Positions 46,601 through 57,288 of a stretch of DNA of 64,000 nt are shown here, piece by piece (within the stretch, counting starts at the first letter, position 1; every line of letters begins with the position of its first letter). Below the pieces are notes generated by a model. It had not been told where the DNA came from and searched no databases. It was given only the letters and a program-made list of their open reading frames with translations. The position numbers and the translations under genes are program-made. The stretch is from Epithemia pelagica (Eukaryota; Bacillariophyta; Bacillariophyceae; Surirellales; Surirellaceae). Location: NCBI GenBank assembly GCA_946965045.2, contig OX337235.1:3171928-3235927 (forward strand), read 5' to 3'.

Positions 46601-48295
46601 AACCATACCCAAGGGATCTTCGAGTTGCGGCAAACTGGTTTCATCTTGCAAATCGGTTGCTGCTGGTAGAGAAGAATAAAAGGTTTCATTGCTCACGGAA
46701 TAATACACTTCCAAAAAGCCACGACATGTTCTTGTTGTCGTCGTCGTCGTCAAGGACGAATCGGCCGCCGTGGTCCAGGAAGACGAATCGTCTCCGGTAA
46801 TATCACTCACTTCATATTCTCCCTCTTCTTCTTGGACATTGTCCTTTGGATGGGCAATGGTCGTGGTTTGACATTGGACCGGTCCATCGTGCCATCGTAC
46901 CTTGAGCAAAACACCTTGCGGCGTTTCGACGGGCGGACTCCCCAGAGCCTCGTCAAATGTACCATCTGGCACGGTGGTGGTGGTCGACGTTGATGCATTG
47001 GTGGTCGTGGTGCTAATGGACGTTTCATTCATTCCATATTGCTTGTCTGGCACGGACGACGGCGGCCAGGTTCCATGTGTCTTGTTCAAGAGGGTATGCC
47101 ACCAGGCTTGGTCGTAATACAAGTAGGCCTTGCCAAAGGTGGTACGATATTGCTGTTGATCTTGCAATCGTTGCACGGCCTGTTGGCCAAACAAATCAAC
47201 GGGTGTATCCCACACCATGCATTCCAAGGTTTGTACCACGGGTGGTTCCAAGGCTTCCCGCAACCCTTCGACTTGCAACAAGTGATGGCGTGGCAAATTC
47301 AAGACCAACACCTTGACCGTCGTCGGACGGTCCTCCAGTCGCGAGTCGGTAGGAGTTTTTGTCGCATTGACGGACGTTGCATTGGGGGTATTGTGGTGAG
47401 TACGGCTCGACGGGTGATAAATCACGGGAGATCGCACCCCCGTGGCCGTATTTTCAAACACAATTTGAAACCGATCCTTGTCGTCGTCGTCGTCCTCCAC
47501 GTTGGGGTGGTCGTCTGGTTTCTTCATTTGAGGAATGTGCAGTTGAACCAATTTGGTTTGCAAAAAGACGCGAGCACCATGGTCTTGACAGGCTTGCACC
47601 ATGTGTTGCAAGGCCGTATCAAAGCCGGTCGGCAAGCCGGTCGTCGGATCGACCATGCGTCGAAAGGGTGCCGTATAATTCCAATAGGATTGTTCGGGAA
47701 ATTCCGAATGATCGGGCGGCGGACAGGTCGGATCGTAACAGACGGTTGGCAATTGCAAATGATGCATCATTAAATCTCCCATGAGTTGCATATCTGGCGT
47801 AAATCGATAGGCACCGACATCCACGACAAAGTCCGTGCCGTTGGTATGACGATGCGAGACGGGGACGGAATAGGTGCGGCCACCAATCCGACTGGATTGT
47901 TCCATCAAACAATACTGGGAGGCACTTTGATTGCGGGCCACGCCATCCATGACGCGCCGATAAAAACTATAAACACCACCCCATCCAGCACCGACAAAGA
48001 TTTCTTGACATCCTTGATAGGGATTGGGATGAGGATAGTGCAATTTGGGTGTCGTTGTTGTTGTTGTAGATGCCTTGTCCGTGTCATCGGTTTGCAACAA
48101 GGGCAAGGAGATTTCCGGTCGCGATTGTGCGGCACGTCGACGTGAGTGACTTGCTGCCGCCAAAGGGCTGTGGCGAATATGGGGTGTTGTTGGAGAGGAT
48201 AGCTTCTCATCCTCTTCCTTGTTTACGTTGTTGTTGTTGTTGTTATGGCTGTTGGATTCTGCTTTTGCCGCGACGCCATTGGTGGTCCATGCCAT
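43693..48295 (-). CDS. Amine-oxidase-like / folate-biopterin transporter fusion, copy with three introns
   Basis: Exons: 48295-44365, 44254-44228 (27 bp), 44140-44037 and 43917-43693. All three introns (110, 87 and 119 bp) are GT-AG and phase-consistent, giving 1428 residues from the first ATG (MAWTTNGVAAKA). The same frame is open upstream to 48346 and beyond without ATG and encodes a hydrophobic stretch (SWLVGILLIIII) that makes a good signal peptide with this start. The true start may therefore be a non-AUG codon or lie on a missing exon. Domain order as in the paralogue: EIFVGAGWGGVYSFYRR, RIGGRTYS, GDWAEESLMQAERAMYLL, one helix (SVAALGSIVALSLGLFV), an acidic linker, then a BT1-like transporter with GFTSDTNP-GYRRKPY. 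The spliced C-terminus aligns with the intronless copy to the last residue. Confidence 0.8.
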
Positions 48296-49254
48296 GATGA
48301 TGATGATGAGAAGGATGCCAACCAACCAAGACTTTAGTAGTAGCAATGAGTTTGGAAGAGTGATTCTTCTTCCTTTTCTTTGTGTACAGGAAGGACGATC
48401 AAGGAGATGAGATTTGGAAGAATTGCACCAGTCTGGGCGTTGCGGGTTGTGGTGGTGTGATTCACTCTTCTTTCGCGTTCGTCGAGACGAGAACCAGAGA
48501 AAATGAGGTCAACCGTACCAACCAACCAACCAATTCTTGGAAGGATACTTTTTCCAACCACAAAGAAGAATGTGTAATGAGAACTCGGTCTTCACCAGCA
48601 CCGCTGCGAAAGGATCCGTATGGTTTGTGTTGTGATCAATCTCCAACAAGTTTGTCACGAAGTTGCTTTACGATTGATGATGAGGAAGATCTAGGTAGAG
48701 AATGGAGGAGGAAGAGGACTTGTTCTTTTTGTCTCTCTCTTTTTTCCCTTCTTCCATTTGCTGTTGTGCTGTGCAAAAAAAGAAGAGAAAAGAGGGGGAG
48801 CGGTGACAGCAGCCGCCGTCGAACATCACCAACCTATACTCCCTAGCAAATTTAAAAGAATATCTTTTGTTCCTTCTTTCTACTAAAATCCCTGACCGAC
48901 TCCCTACGCATCCAATGGTACAAACAATATCGCTGGGATGTATACATTTCGGATTCGGGACCGCTGTGCCCCGCCGAAGGCCGAATGCCGAACGTGGTCC
49001 AACTGGCACTGGCGTTGTGTCGCGGATACGTCACATTTACCCACGTCAGTTTCTGAGCTACAACTGTTGAAGTTCCTCGGTACGCAGCTGTTGGTAAAGG
49101 CCTGTGTGTCGCTGTGTTTGGAACGTGATTGGTCGCGGTTGAGAGCTACGACAATGCGTCTGGGGAAGTTCCCCCGGCGCGCACAAACATAGTCACAAAG
49201 CATCTCGTCTGTCGCCTCTCGGTGGATCAATTCTCACACACCAAGACTACCCTA
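48296..49254. other. Upstream region of the second fusion gene
   Basis: The first ~50 bp encode, in frame but without ATG, the hydrophobic stretch described for the fusion gene. The rest shows no supported gene. Confidence 0.4.
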
Positions 49255-49395
49255 CTACTTCTTGAGTTGTGTTGATTCTCCGTGTGGGTCCAAGAGCGAG
49301 ATACAGCAGGAGGGATGCAAGGTGTCCCCCGAAAACGGGTGGTCTTTGGGGTGGTGGCAGCCGCTACATGTCTCCATGTCACGACCCTCATGATA
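49255..49395 (+). pseudogene. Relic of the 5' end of a sulfotransferase-like gene
   Basis: It matches about 50930-51065, the 5' leader and first ~25 codons of the sulfotransferase-like gene, including GAGATACAGCAG and the segment encoding VPRKRVVFGVVAAATCLHV (PRKQVFFAVVAAAACLHV in the other). The similarity ends at a GA microsatellite (about 49398-49417). Only the membrane-anchor exon survives, so it is a truncated duplicate. Confidence 0.8.
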
Positions 49396-49417
49396 CAGAG
49401 AGAGAGAGAGAGAGACC

Positions 49418-50991
49418 ATGGGGCTGTGGAACACGTTCCGTCACACGGGTTGTGCCACTCGTGATGATGAACCGAGAGGATTCTTGGTTTGTTCGTTCGG
49501 CCGACCACAAGAATTGGCACACCATATATCAGGACTATATACCTAGAATAGAAACAGCCTCCTCCTCCAGAGGCAGAGGTGGCAGACACTTGGCGTTCCA
49601 TCACAGCAGCACCACCAAACCAACACGGTCCCCCTAAAGGACCAACATGGATCAATCTCTCGCTGTCGGTAGACTCCTCAGCCAGGTTGCTGGAATCTCT
49701 GCCGACTGGCGTAGTAGTCACTCAATTTCCTCTTGGTCGTCCATCCCAATCGAGTCCAGGACGAGATGCCAGATTGGATTGGGTTGGTATAATATTCTTG
49801 TGATTGACAGAGAGAGGCCGTGTGTGTTGGATTCGACCGTGGATCTTGTGGGGAGAATCTTGGAATGGTAGCTGTTGCCGTGGCTGGGTTTGTGGCAAGA
49901 GTGCGAGCCCCGCAAATACGATAATCGATAGATCTTGAGGAGGAATGAGGATCCATCCATTCGTGTTCATTTGTGATATCATCGAGTGTATCTTGTTCTT
50001 CCAACTGTTGTTCTTCTGGAGGAGCAGCTGGCTGTGGCTCCACACTGGACAGAATCGTTGTGACTGCTACTACAAGGGTTTGAACCGAGAGGCAATTTGG
50101 GCAAGAGTAAATTCCAAATCGATCGTTCTTGGCAGGCTACTCTCGTGGAACACGGAATGTTGTCATTAAGGGAGAAAATCGGGCTCAGGAGGACCAGGTT
50201 CCGTCGTCACTTTTGCCATTCTTGTGTAGATTCGTCCTCAGCCGACCAAAACAATCGTAAGGTTCGGAGGAACGTTCCATGAGAAAACAGCCTCCTCCTC
50301 CAGGCGGCGGCGGCGACGCATTTTGCGCTCCACCAAGCCGAAGAACGACTCGTGGTTGCACGGTTGGCGAAACTGCACAGACTGTTGATGCGTTTGTGTT
50401 GGAGGGTCCCGAGTTCCTCTTTTCTACTGCGTGAACATGGCGACGCCGGTGGTGGCCACCGCTATATCGTTGCGAGACAAGGGGGATTGTATCTTCCCCA
50501 ACCCCACCCCAAGGGCGTGCGACGCGTCACCGACCCTCGGCCTGACGTGACGCGTTGGAAGAATGACGAACTGGACGAAATAACGTCACCATTGACGAAA
50601 TGAGATACACAAGGTACTCCTCTAGCTAGGCTTATTATGAGTACAGGAGTAAAAGGGAACAATGGAACTAACGGGTAGAAGTGACATGACGCGTTTTTCG
50701 TCAATTCAGATGACGAAATGGAATCGTGACACCGTCACAGTAGCATCCTTGGTACTCTCGTTACGGGACTGGGGGATCACGGATGGAGCGAGAGTCATTA
50801 ATTCATCACTCAACACAAAAAAAACTGAAGACAAGGGGGTTCATGTTCGTTCGTAGTGTCGTTCATGTTCGTACCGTAGTGTGGTAATCTTAGGTCTTTT
50901 AGAAAAACTGGAAGGTATAAGAGACTACTTCTTGAGCACTTTACCGTTGTTGATTGTCTGTGTGGGTCCAACAGCGAGATACAGCAGAGTG
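49418..50991. other. Region without a firm gene; possible CPNC exon
   Basis: On the minus strand 50130-49678 an open stretch reads GIYSCPNCLSVQTLVV, then PQPAAPPEEQQLEEQ and an acidic part. The C-P-N-C could be half a zinc ribbon, but no ATG is available and a second Cys pair is not obvious, so this is a weak candidate exon. Around 50540-50720 the word TGACG or its complement recurs often (TGACGCG, ATGACGAA), similar to the stretch at 2590-2705. The last ~60 bp are the leader of the next gene. Confidence 0.3.
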
Positions 50992-51949
50992 ATGGGTCGC
51001 CCCCGAAAACAGGTGTTCTTTGCTGTTGTGGCAGCCGCTGCATGTCTCCATGTCTCGACCTCGATCCTGTCGTCCATGGATCTCCAACCTTTTGTCGGGT
51101 CATCGCTACAGACAGATGATCCCGCACATGATGTGTCATCGATCCAGTCTTTTCCTCCGGCGCCAGTTCCTTTTACAGTGCATGGTCATTTGCACTATGC
51201 CAAAACGGGAGGTTCGACAATCAACGGTATGTTGGCGGCCAAATACGAAGCGTGTGCGGGCACAAGGGATATAGCTACGATGCTTACCAGTTCAACAAAC
51301 GAGTCGAACAGGAAATGCAAAGACGGAATGTCAAAACAATTTCCGTACAAGCAGGAGGCAATGATGTCATTCGAAAATCATACACAAAGATGAATCGAGG
51401 ACGAGTGCCGCAAGCAGTCATGAAAATTGTGATTACATTAGCCTGGAAGCAAATTGGACTGTTTGGAATCGAATGGATGGCATTTGGAATTTTGAACTTC
51501 ACGTTCCCTGTCGCGATCCACTCGACCACCTCCTGTCCCAGTGCAACTTCAAAAACAGATCATTTGACTGTCAAGCCGACAATGTCAGAAAGGAAATTCA
51601 ATCCTGTTTTGTCAAACCCGACCGGTTTCATCCCAAGATGGTACGGAAACACCGACCACACTTCAAGAACCATTCGGTCAAGTGCTTCAATCCGATTCCA
51701 GTGGAGCCATATATGGCTTACATGGATGAGCGTCTCCAACACAAGCGCATTCCGGCAACTTATATGCATCGAGGTACCAATAAAAAGCGTCACAAGGAAA
51801 GAGAATGTTTGTATCATGAAAACAACACTGAGATTGCCAATAAGGTTACGCAATACTTGGTACAAAAGGTTCCGTATTATCGATGGTGTCATCAATGTTT
51901 GAGGGACCCTGACATGAACTTGCTGTTTCATGTTACTACAACGGAATAA
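50992..51949 (+). pseudogene. Sulfotransferase-like type II membrane protein, two frameshifts
   Basis: Starts at the ATG at 50992 (MGRPRKQVFF). Residues ~7-25 (VFFAVVAAAACLHVSTSIL) are a signal anchor, giving a Golgi-type II topology. The lumenal part opens HLHYAKTGGSTINGMLA, which resembles the 5'-phosphosulfate loop of PAPS-dependent sulfotransferases. It continues in two other frames with GHKGYSYDAYQFN, CDYISLEANWTVWNRMDG and HVPCRDPLDHLLSQC, resembling the 3'-phosphate-binding R-D-P-x-x motif. The frame slips at about 51250 and again in an A run at 51423-51426; in each case one base appears missing. The protein then runs to a TAA at 51947-51949. Family sulfotransferases modify glycans or glycoproteins. 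As assembled it is not functional. Confidence 0.65.
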
Positions 51950-53129
51950 AGAATGGATATAGCGAAATTGCAGACTACAGATGGTGGAAGGAATATATTC
52001 CAGTTTGCATGCTCGTCCACGTGTCCACCAGATCCTTGCAAAGAGAGAAAATAATGCCAACTGTTTTGGTATGTCGTGTTCTATCCTCTGGCAAATAAAA
52101 TAATAATGAACTACTCCTATTGCACACTTCTAGACAGAGTCGCACACAGGTACCACAGTTCCAAAATGCATTGGCATCCCAATCCAATCCTTGGGATGCT
52201 AGAGTAGGCGTGTGTACTTGGGATGGTACTGGATGTGCTCCCGGTGCCTTCTTCTCCCGGGGTTTTCTCGTCCCATCAGTGGCTTGTGTTTTGACAGTTC
52301 CAGAACATGATCCTCAGTGCTAGGAGTTGTTGTCAGTGGGTCGTCCATCCAACTTGGTTTCGATTTGTTGGAGACGAGCGACGTGAAATTCAAGGTTACT
52401 GTGTTGTGACGTTACACCACCACGGAAGGCAAACTAGTGCCTGTGCTTCTCAAGGTAGTAGACCATGAGAGTCTACGGTTCGAGAACCCAGGCACACAAA
52501 CACGCACACGAATCCATGAATGCATTCCCCTTGCGACAATCATCACACCACCACAAAACTCACTGGATGTTGCGGCTGCCGTCGAACCACCACTGTGTAA
52601 CCTTAGTACGTGTCACCTTCCGTCCTGGAGCAATTTCAAGTCCACCCCGTCACAACAACAACAACAACAACATCAGTAGATTTGTTTCCATTGTCCCACA
52701 AACTGTGGTCGCTTCACCGTTCTTCTGGAAAGCCTTCTTTCATCAGTCTTGTTGGAAGTCAAAATGGTACACAACAACTTTGTATTTCCCGAGTAGTATA
52801 TAGGACCGCCACTTTCTCTTGTTTTTCGAGGACCGTGAGTTTTCCCTCCCCTCGTCGTGCTGGAGCATTTCCGTCCATGCAGAGAGTCTTGCAGTGTCAC
52901 ATCTTAGCCAAGGCATATTATTATGGTGCTTTCGTACATGTTTGGTGGGTACTGGATCACAACACACCCGTGTCTCATCCCATTTCTCTGATCGTGGTCC
53001 ATGGTTGGTTGGTGTGGCACGTCCTCGGGTCGCCCCCAACTACCATCCACCGCAACCTATTCTACACGAGAGAAATTCCTGTCGTACTAACGAACTTGAA
53101 CGCGTCGTTGTGGGAATACTCGCCGCCAA
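51950..53129. other. Intergenic region, nothing recognised
   Basis: A long plus frame from 52610 is open but continues antisense through the next gene, and its first part shows no domain. A (CAA) repeat of about seven units lies near 52652-52672. Confidence 0.4.
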
Positions 53130-54446
53130 TCATTCCTCCGTTTCTGGTTCGGCGAGTGCTTGTTCTTGTTGTTCTTGTTCTTCCAGTCGTTGAAGGAGGG
53201 CCATGGCCAGGTCGGGTTTGTTGCAACACACTTGATCGACGCCCGTGTCCAACAGGGCTTGATAACAGGCGGGGCCCTCCTCGGATCCCACATCGTTATA
53301 CTTTTGGGGCAAGTCTTGGACCATGCCGACGGGTCCCCGGAACCAGGCCATGCTGGTCAAATTGGCGGCGGCCATGGCGGCGACACGGTGTCGCGTACAT
53401 TCATGGTAGGGGACATGAACTTGCGTGGCTCCACACGCCCGAGCGGCCGCCACCAAGTCCTTTGGCAGAGGCGACCCAAACAAGGCACCCGTCGGATACC
53501 GGACCGAATCGGGTCGCAAGGTTCGCAATTCCTGCAATTGGGCATGATCAAAACTACTGTACGTACACCGCGTCGTCATTTTGTTGTTGTGGTTGTCTTG
53601 GTCAAAGGATTCCACCACGTCCAAGACGGGTTGGACCGTCCGCGGTCCCTTGAGTTCAATGGTAATGGTCAAGTTCGGGTAGGGTTGCAAGGCCACCAGT
53701 ACATCCTGGAGGAGGGGAATGCGGGCCCGGGCCACCTCTTCCGGGGCCAAGTGGGCAAATTCGGGATAGGTGGGATCCAATCGCAAGGCTTGGACTTGGG
53801 ACCAGTCCAAGTCTTGAATGGTTCGAGTTTTGGCGTCGTTTTTCTCATGGTCGTCGTGGTCCCACAAGACTTGTCCGTAGAGGGATCCCAAGGGCAGACC
53901 GGGACTGTCATTGCCATGAAAGACCACCACGGATCCATCGCGAATCACGTACACGTCCAGTTCGACACCATGACACTGTGTGACACAGGCGAGAAAGGAG
54001 GGAATGGTATTTTCCAAGGCGTAATGCAAGGCGCCTCGATGACCCAAAATGCGAGGCCCTTTGGTAGTAGTACGACGAGGAGTCGACACTGGAGTTGTCA
54101 CACCCAAAACGTGACGCAAGGACAAGGACGACGACGCTTCCTTAGGGGAGGAGGAAGATGTCTCGAAGGTTTGGTTTGGTTCCTCTTGCGCCATGCTTTT
54201 GGTACAATGCCTCGCCAAGGAATGGTACTTGTTGTTGTAGTTGTGGTTGTTGTGGTTTCGTTGGATCGACCAAGACCCGACCAAGGATGCAGACAGTAAA
54301 GGAAGCAGCAGCAGCAGCAGCAATGGATGAACGATCCAAATCCCGAGAAATCTCCTCACCCGTGGTGGTTGTGTCGTTGTGGAAGCAAGAGTATTATTTT
54401 TTGTACGATCGACGACGATAAGTCTAGTAGGGACCACCATTCGCAT
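53130..54446 (-). CDS. Glycerophosphodiester phosphodiesterase (GDPD)
   Basis: 438 residues from the ATG at 54446 (MRMVVPTRLIVV). A hydrophobic segment near residues 38-58 (VHPLLLLLLLPLLSASLV, partly encoded by a CAG/CTG repeat) suggests a membrane anchor or ER signal. The catalytic domain starts at about 130: ILGHRGALHYALENTIPSF holds the H-R and E-N-T residues, GVELDVYVIRDGSVVVFHG holds the metal-binding E-x-D and the second His, and LTITIELKGP contains the Glu/Lys pair. These match the GDPD TIM-barrel family (UgpQ/GlpQ type), which hydrolyses glycerophosphodiesters to glycerol-3-phosphate and an alcohol. The C-terminal HVPYHECTRHRV and TGVDQVCCNKPDLA complete the barrel. A role in phosphate scavenging or lipid turnover is likely but inferred. 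Confidence 0.9.
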   Translation of the reverse strand: MRMVVPTRLIVVDRTKNNTLASTTTQPPRVRRFLGIWIVHPLLLLLLLPLLSASLVGSWSIQRNHNNHNYNNKYHSLARHCTKSMAQEEPNQTFETSSSSPKEASSSLSLRHVLGVTTPVSTPRRTTTKGPRILGHRGALHYALENTIPSFLACVTQCHGVELDVYVIRDGSVVVFHGNDSPGLPLGSLYGQVLWDHDDHEKNDAKTRTIQDLDWSQVQALRLDPTYPEFAHLAPEEVARARIPLLQDVLVALQPYPNLTITIELKGPRTVQPVLDVVESFDQDNHNNKMTTRCTYSSFDHAQLQELRTLRPDSVRYPTGALFGSPLPKDLVAAARACGATQVHVPYHECTRHRVAAMAAANLTSMAWFRGPVGMVQDLPQKYNDVGSEEGPACYQALLDTGVDQVCCNKPDLAMALLQRLEEQEQQEQALAEPETEE

Positions 54447-54878
54447 GGGCCGCTCGTTCTTCTACTCGTTCCAACAGCAACAAGCGCCAACCTGTCTATC
54501 GTTGTCGTTTTTTTGTCTCTCGCTGTCTCTTTACACGGTTCTGTCTCTCTTTTTTTTCAACATCCATGCGAATGATTTCTGCAGTGCGAATCACGCATGA
54601 TTCAGCTATGTTGAGATTGGCGAACAGGTGGATCACAGTCCGTGTCATCGCTCATGTACAAATCGCCCATATAGCGATAGGAAGCCTCTAAACTGGCGAT
54701 TCCTCCGATCCATCGGAGGGTAGCCATAATCTTCAAAGGAATAAACCAAAGCAAAGGAGTGTATATTTGTGTCCTTTTGGCTGTCTTGAAAAAAAGCGAA
54801 GACTTGCGCACAAGAATGAAGTTTTCAGTATCAAAACTCGCGTGCATTTTGACAACGACGACGACAAAAATGCTTTTG
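54447..54878. other. Intergenic region, nothing firm
   Basis: A minus frame (54602-54847) ends YMGDLYMSDDTDCDPP but has no partner exon that I can see. Confidence 0.35.
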
Positions 54879-56300
54879 TCATATCAACCTCCATTTTTCC
54901 AAAGCATTTCTATAGTTCCATAGGAGACATTTCTCCAATATCTCAGCGGCTGCCAGTGAGTACAAGTCGTCCTGAGAATTTGACCAGCATTCGTTGAGGT
55001 TTTCCACACCAGGAATGGCAGTTACAAGATCCAAGTCGCCGTTGTCTTTTACTTCTGTAATAAGAGTCACACGATGATCTTGAGGGTAGAATACGTGAAC
55101 GTCAGCTCCAGTTATCGTCCAGCGAGCACCTTGGTTCTTGTTCAGTATCGCGTTGTTTCCTAGCTTGGGCAAAAGTCCCGCGGCAATTCCATTATTGTTA
55201 AATTCCAACTCCAATGGAATTCTGAAGCAGGGACAACCATCAATGATACTAATCGTAAACCCGCCCTCAGGTCGTACTGGCTTGATGGCAAACGTCTGCA
55301 CTGTTTTTCGACGCTTACCTCTTCCCCGTCCAGTTCCATCAAAGTTTACATGGACGTCCCTGCTCAAAGCAAGGCGGTTATATTCGGGTGCATCAAGCCA
55401 TTTATATTTTCCAGTGCATTGGGCGCTTGGGAAAATATGCGCAGACTCCGGCGCAGCAAGTGCAAAGGAGGAGTCGGTTTCTATCCGTTGGAATCGAAAC
55501 GTGGTGTCGGTGGTTGATAGAAGAGTCACGTCAACCGAACCTTCGAATGATCTAGTTTCAACCACCATGTCAATAGGGGGCGACATCGGATCTGCCTCCC
55601 CTGTTCGTGGTTTGTAGTGACTAAGCAAGACTGAGTTTTGAAACGTTCTTGCAAAGGGAGCGATTTCCGTGACCTTTGGATGGTCAGTCTTGCTCCCCTG
55701 ATCATCCAAAAGTTCTAGATCCATCTTGTTATGTAGTAAATACATTTCGACGTCACTAACAAATTTGGTAGCCCTATCAATTGTCGTGAAAACCACCGAA
55801 AACCTGAGGATTGAACGATCCTCTTGGGAACTCGCCACAGTTTCGAACGCAGTTTCTGCATCCAATTCTGGTGGATACAATCCACCAGGACAAGCCAATT
55901 TGAATAGCTGGAAACGGGCACCGCCGTGGCTTATGGGTCGAGATATCGTCCCTGATACTTTTTGAAATCGCTGGTCTGCCGCATCTGCAATCGCCGCATC
56001 TGCCTTCGCGGGTGCCATGGCAATCACGGGACGTGGTGTTCTTTCGCCGGGCAACGGGTCTGTGCTAGGAACTTCCTCCCATGGCTTAATAAACTTGTCT
56101 TCGTAGCCTTCAATCGTCACATCGGTGTCGGGGGGGTACACGGAAAGATTTGCCGCATCACAATGGCTGAGGGAATGTGGTAGCTCTGCCTTTACTTCCT
56201 TCGTCAAGTCAGCAACATCTTTAGGTGCTGGATTAATGTTAATGGGATGGCCCGCCGGTTTTTCCTTTCCCTCGTAATATAGCTGAACCCAGACAGACAT
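54879..56300 (-). CDS. Crinkler (CRN)-type protein with HNH nuclease-like C-terminus
   Basis: 473 residues from the ATG at 56300 (MSVWVQLYYEGKEKP); the frame opens 10 codons earlier only with TTG. The first ~100 residues form a ubiquitin-like header as in Crinkler N-termini (ADLTKEVKAELPHSL, LSVYPPDTDV, WEEVPSTDPLPG). The header ends with DAADQRFQKVSGTISRPI, which is encoded identically in the partial CRN gene at the window end. The C-terminal part contains ESAHIFPSAQ followed 20 residues later by NRLALSRDVHVNFDG, the H...N...H spacing of HNH_2-type nucleases. Crinklers were first described as oomycete effectors and also occur in free-living protists and algae, where they may act in conflict or nuclear processes. 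No secretion signal is present here. Confidence 0.75.
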   Translation of the reverse strand: MSVWVQLYYEGKEKPAGHPININPAPKDVADLTKEVKAELPHSLSHCDAANLSVYPPDTDVTIEGYEDKFIKPWEEVPSTDPLPGERTPRPVIAMAPAKADAAIADAADQRFQKVSGTISRPISHGGARFQLFKLACPGGLYPPELDAETAFETVASSQEDRSILRFSVVFTTIDRATKFVSDVEMYLLHNKMDLELLDDQGSKTDHPKVTEIAPFARTFQNSVLLSHYKPRTGEADPMSPPIDMVVETRSFEGSVDVTLLSTTDTTFRFQRIETDSSFALAAPESAHIFPSAQCTGKYKWLDAPEYNRLALSRDVHVNFDGTGRGRGKRRKTVQTFAIKPVRPEGGFTISIIDGCPCFRIPLELEFNNNGIAAGLLPKLGNNAILNKNQGARWTITGADVHVFYPQDHRVTLITEVKDNGDLDLVTAIPGVENLNECWSNSQDDLYSLAAAEILEKCLLWNYRNALEKWRLI

Positions 56301-56489
56301 GACGTATACTCGATGCCTACAATACGGCAAAGTTCGAGAGAATTATGGTTGCAACCGCTTTCTTGTGGTCTTTGACGACGGCGAACAAGTCGATCGAAGA
56401 CGACAGGATGGATGGAGGCAGGCAGCAAACTGGCCCGCCCAGATAAACACGCGCGCAGCTCCTCCTAATTTGAGCCCGCGTTCCGGCTG

Positions 56490-56539
56490 GAGCGTCCGAG
56501 GTTGGCAGTACATATTTCAAAGGCCAACCTCGGACGCTC
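56490..56539. repeat. Perfect 17-bp stem-loop upstream of the CRN gene
   Basis: Arms 56490-56506 (GAGCGTCCGAGGTTGGC) and 56523-56539 are exact reverse complements with a 16-base loop. It lies 190-240 bp upstream of the CRN start at 56300, on the promoter side. Confidence 0.92.
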
Positions 56540-56706
56540 TCGGCGGGGAAGCACGAGTTGGTACGGACCACCTAACGAGCGGATGACGGACAGTGTATGG
56601 TGGCAACCAGTCCGAAAAATGGAATTTTTCTGCGCGTGATCGCTGAAACTCAAAATGTTGTGCACGAAAAATGATACCACCACGGACTGAAAATCAACGA
56701 TTAGAG

Positions 56707-56739
56707 GCTAACTCCGTATCTAGCTATGCAGGTAGTTCT
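56707..56739 (+). repeat. Left terminal inverted repeat
   Basis: Core ACTCCGTATCTAGC at 56711; it matches the reverse complement of 60933-60965 at 32 of 33 positions. Confidence 0.9.
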
Positions 56740-57288
56740 GCTCACATTTTTATAGTAGAGTAGGAAATTATTGTACGAGCGGGAGGTAGTAATTACCGAA
56801 AGTTCGCGCGATTCGCGCAGAAAAACGCCGGGCGAGCAAACCAAGGGGGAAAACCGGACCACAGGAGAAAGAGACGGACGAAACGATGGTAACGACGATA
56901 CCAAAGAGAGACGAAGCAATAGACGAGCATTAGAAATAGCAAGTTGAATGTGAGAATAGGAACAATAAAGCAACAATCAGACAATATTCGAGGACTTACA
57001 ATGCCGGGGATCAATCAGTGACAACTGAGATACCTGTGAAACACTGATAGTATTGTCAGTCGACAAACTCAAGGGCGACAAAAGATCCAAAGACAGGACA
57101 AAAGACTCACCAACCCAGCAATTATGAAGACTTCTTTGCAGTACATAAAGGAGAATGGAGAGAAGGATAGAAGAAAACCATGAAGAATATGAAAAGAAGT
57201 CATGTACTGCGAACAGAATGAAGTAAAGAGTGAGATTGATGCATATGGAAATAAGCATAAAACAGAAAGAAACTTACCAAACCACCAG

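Noticed and set aside
52610-53129. Start of a 347-codon plus-strand frame
   Set aside because: Its second half is antisense to GDPD and its first half has no recognisable features.
53160-54299. 379-codon plus-strand frame
   Set aside because: It is antisense to the GDPD gene, whose catalytic motifs are clear.
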